A stretch of DNA of 39,340 nt from assembly GCF_023241715.1 (NCBI RefSeq), contig NZ_JALQCW010000054.1:1-39340 (forward strand), read 5' to 3'. Positions 38,141-39,340 of this stretch are shown in pieces. A program made the position numbers and the translations under genes. The notes beneath the pieces were generated by a model that saw only the letters and a list, made by a program, of their open reading frames with translations, was not told the origin of the DNA and did no database searches. Position 1 is the stretch's first letter. Each line of letters starts with the position of its first letter. The stretch is from Pseudomonas morbosilactucae. Its GTDB lineage: Bacteria; Pseudomonadota; Gammaproteobacteria; Pseudomonadales; Pseudomonadaceae.

Positions 38141-39085
38141 TCAGTCCTGGGGCCAGAAGGCGCGGATTCCGGCTACGCCTTGAGCGCCGGCTGCCCAGGC
38201 CTGCTGGCACTCGGCAGGTCCCACGCCGCCCAGCAGATACACCGGCTTGTTGAAGCCACTGATCAACTGTTCAGCCTGCTCCCAACCCAGGGGCTGGGCG
38301 TCTGGGTGGGTCTGGGTCGGTTGCACGGGTGACAGGGTGACGAAGTCCACGTCCATCTGCTGCGCCAGGGCCAACTCCTCAGCGTTATGGCAGGAAGCCG
38401 CCAACCAGCGATCCTTGCCAAAGGGCCGGCCCGCGCTGGCGTACTTGCGCAACTGGGCGGAGGTGATGTGCCAGCCCGCCGACGGAAAATCCCCCAGCCA
38501 CTCGAACGGACCCTTGAGCATCAACTGCGCCTTCCCGGCGCACAGGCCCACGGCATCCACCGCCAAGTCACGGTACTTCGGGTCATAACCACCGGGAGCA
38601 CGCAACTGAATCAGCTTGCTGCCCTGGGCAATGGCCTTCTGCATACCGCGCAACAAGGTCGGGGTTTCCAGGCCTTCCGGGGTAATCAGGTAATGCGCGG
38701 GTAAACGCGCGGCGGCGACAATCGGTTGATTGGCCGCGGGGAATTCATAGTCGGCCAGTTCACGAGGGCTGACCCAAGCAAGGGGTTGCCCCTCTGCGCC
38801 GTGGGGCTCGCCACTGAACGCCGAGACTTCCCAGACATCCAGCAACACCTGTTTGTCTGGGTAATCGTGTTGCACCTTGATCAGCGGACGCGCCGTCTGC
38901 ACGGCAATGCCCAACTCTTCCTGCAGCTCACGGGCGAGCGCCGCTTGTACCGCTTCTCCGGCCTCGACCTTGCCCCCGGGGAATTCCCACAGGCCACCTT
39001 GATGCTGGGTATCGGCACGCCGGGCAATCAGGATATTGCCGCTGGCGTCACGGATAACGGCCGCAGCCACATGTACTCGTTTCAC
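38141..39085 (-). CDS. Nudix hydrolase fused to a thiamine-phosphate-synthase-like domain
   Basis: A 314-residue two-domain protein from the GTG at 39085 (KRVHVAAAVIRD), which has AGAGGAAAC about 10 bases upstream. Residues 1-130 are a MutT-like Nudix domain with the box GGKVEAGEAVQAALARELQE and EELG. Residues 135-314 are a TenI/ThiE-like barrel (KLIQLRAPG, VDFVTLSPVQPTQTHP, LLGGVGPAE). The Nudix part should cleanse oxidised nucleotides such as 8-oxo-dGTP. The barrel keeps the fold, but true thiamine synthase activity is uncertain. The fusion is known in Pseudomonas (PA4400). Longer in-frame starts up to 39283 run into argJ and are rejected. Confidence 0.92.
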   Translation of the reverse strand: MKRVHVAAAVIRDASGNILIARRADTQHQGGLWEFPGGKVEAGEAVQAALARELQEELGIAVQTARPLIKVQHDYPDKQVLLDVWEVSAFSGEPHGAEGQPLAWVSPRELADYEFPAANQPIVAAARLPAHYLITPEGLETPTLLRGMQKAIAQGSKLIQLRAPGGYDPKYRDLAVDAVGLCAGKAQLMLKGPFEWLGDFPSAGWHITSAQLRKYASAGRPFGKDRWLAASCHNAEELALAQQMDVDFVTLSPVQPTQTHPDAQPLGWEQAEQLISGFNKPVYLLGGVGPAECQQAWAAGAQGVAGIRAFWPQD

Positions 39086-39149
39086 CGCACTGTTTCCTCT
39101 GATCCGGCATGGGGCCCAGCCCTCACGGGCCAGGCGTTGATAGGTGCGC

Positions 39150-39178
39150 CCTCGCCCGGCAAGCCAGCTCCTGCAGGC
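39150..39178. repeat. Degenerate REP-like sequence
   Basis: CGCCCGGCAAGCCAGCTCCTG resembles the REP core but with several changes. It lies in the short gap between argJ and the Nudix gene. Confidence 0.4.
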
Positions 39179-39204
39179 GCGGAGCGGCGTTGCCGGGAAG
39201 GGGC

Positions 39205-39340
39205 TTAAGTGCGGTATTCGGCGTTGATTTTCACGTATTCGTGGGACAGGTCGTGGTCCAGATGGTTTCGCTGCACGCGCCACGACCGAGCTCGATACGA
39301 ATAGTGATCTCTTCCCTGCTGCATCACCCGCCGCCCCTTG
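39205..39340 (-). pseudogene. argJ: Glutamate N-acetyltransferase ArgJ, 3' end with three indels
   Basis: The minus strand ends in DLSHEYVKINAEYRT, the normal C-terminus of ArgJ, which makes N-acetylglutamate and ornithine in arginine synthesis. The expected upstream residues (VMQQEEITIRIELGRG, then ETIWTTD) are all there but in three frames. There is one extra base in the CCC at 39327-39329, one extra in the CCC at 39314-39316, and one missing G beside 39253. All three are one-base homopolymer-type errors within 90 bases of the window end. Sequencing or assembly error is far more likely than three mutations. The argJ position beside the Nudix-ThiE gene matches PAO1 (PA4402). Confidence 0.85.

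Overview
The window looks like core chromosome of a Pseudomonas of the P. fluorescens group. GC is high. Protein lengths and motifs match Pseudomonas orthologues (ArcA 418 aa, ArcB 336 aa, NadA 352 aa, AspS 591 aa). Several gaps carry the REP palindrome core 'GCCGGCAAGCCGGC', and the gene order in two stretches follows that of P. aeruginosa PAO1. No phage, transposon, CRISPR array or resistance island is visible. Both extreme ends look unreliable. The first ~85 bases read as another gene's start joined to the middle of arcD, and the last ~130 bases carry three one-base indels in argJ. This suggests the window is a whole draft contig.

Layout. (1) 1-4774, + strand: 3' part of arcD, then arcA, arcB and arcC (arginine deiminase pathway), then a DUF5064 gene. 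(2) 4908-12642, + strand: the sigma-54 activator gene gcsR, a clear -24/-12 promoter with candidate upstream activator sites, and the operon gcvH-gcvP-sdaA-gcvT, which turns glycine and serine into one-carbon units, ammonia and pyruvate. The glyA2 gene found inside the PAO1 operon is absent; a palindromic repeat sits at that position. (3) 12643-13830, + strand: an unexplained repeat-bearing gap, a small cold-shock protein and an RDD membrane protein. (4) 13896-28558, all - strand: nadA, tRNA-Lys, queC, queE, the cell-envelope cluster ybgC-tolQRAB-pal-cpoB, ruvCAB, yebC, aspS, an fmdB-type zinc ribbon gene and a Dps-like gene. This is the PAO1 PA0962-PA0976 block apart from nadA.

(5) 29005-32570: a four-helix membrane protein fused to a cold-shock domain (+), slyX and a HIT hydrolase (-), a long gene-free leader, and an OprD-family porin (+). 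(6) 32851-39340: an MscS-family channel and yajQ (-), panE, an orphan sensor histidine kinase and a cobalamin adenosyltransferase (+), a Nudix/thiamine-phosphate-synthase-like fusion (-), and the damaged 3' end of argJ (-).

Most of the window is ordinary housekeeping sequence, and I found no convincing new multi-gene system. The parts most worth a second look are non-coding: the 938-base region upstream of the porin (perfect 19-bp palindrome, sigma-54-like site, Crc/Hfq-type A-rich motif, several hairpins), the paired operator-like repeats downstream of gcvT, and the gcvH control region. The membrane-anchored cold-shock domain protein, an A-C mismatch in the tRNA-Lys T-stem, and the apparently chimeric or frame-broken contig ends also deserve checking.
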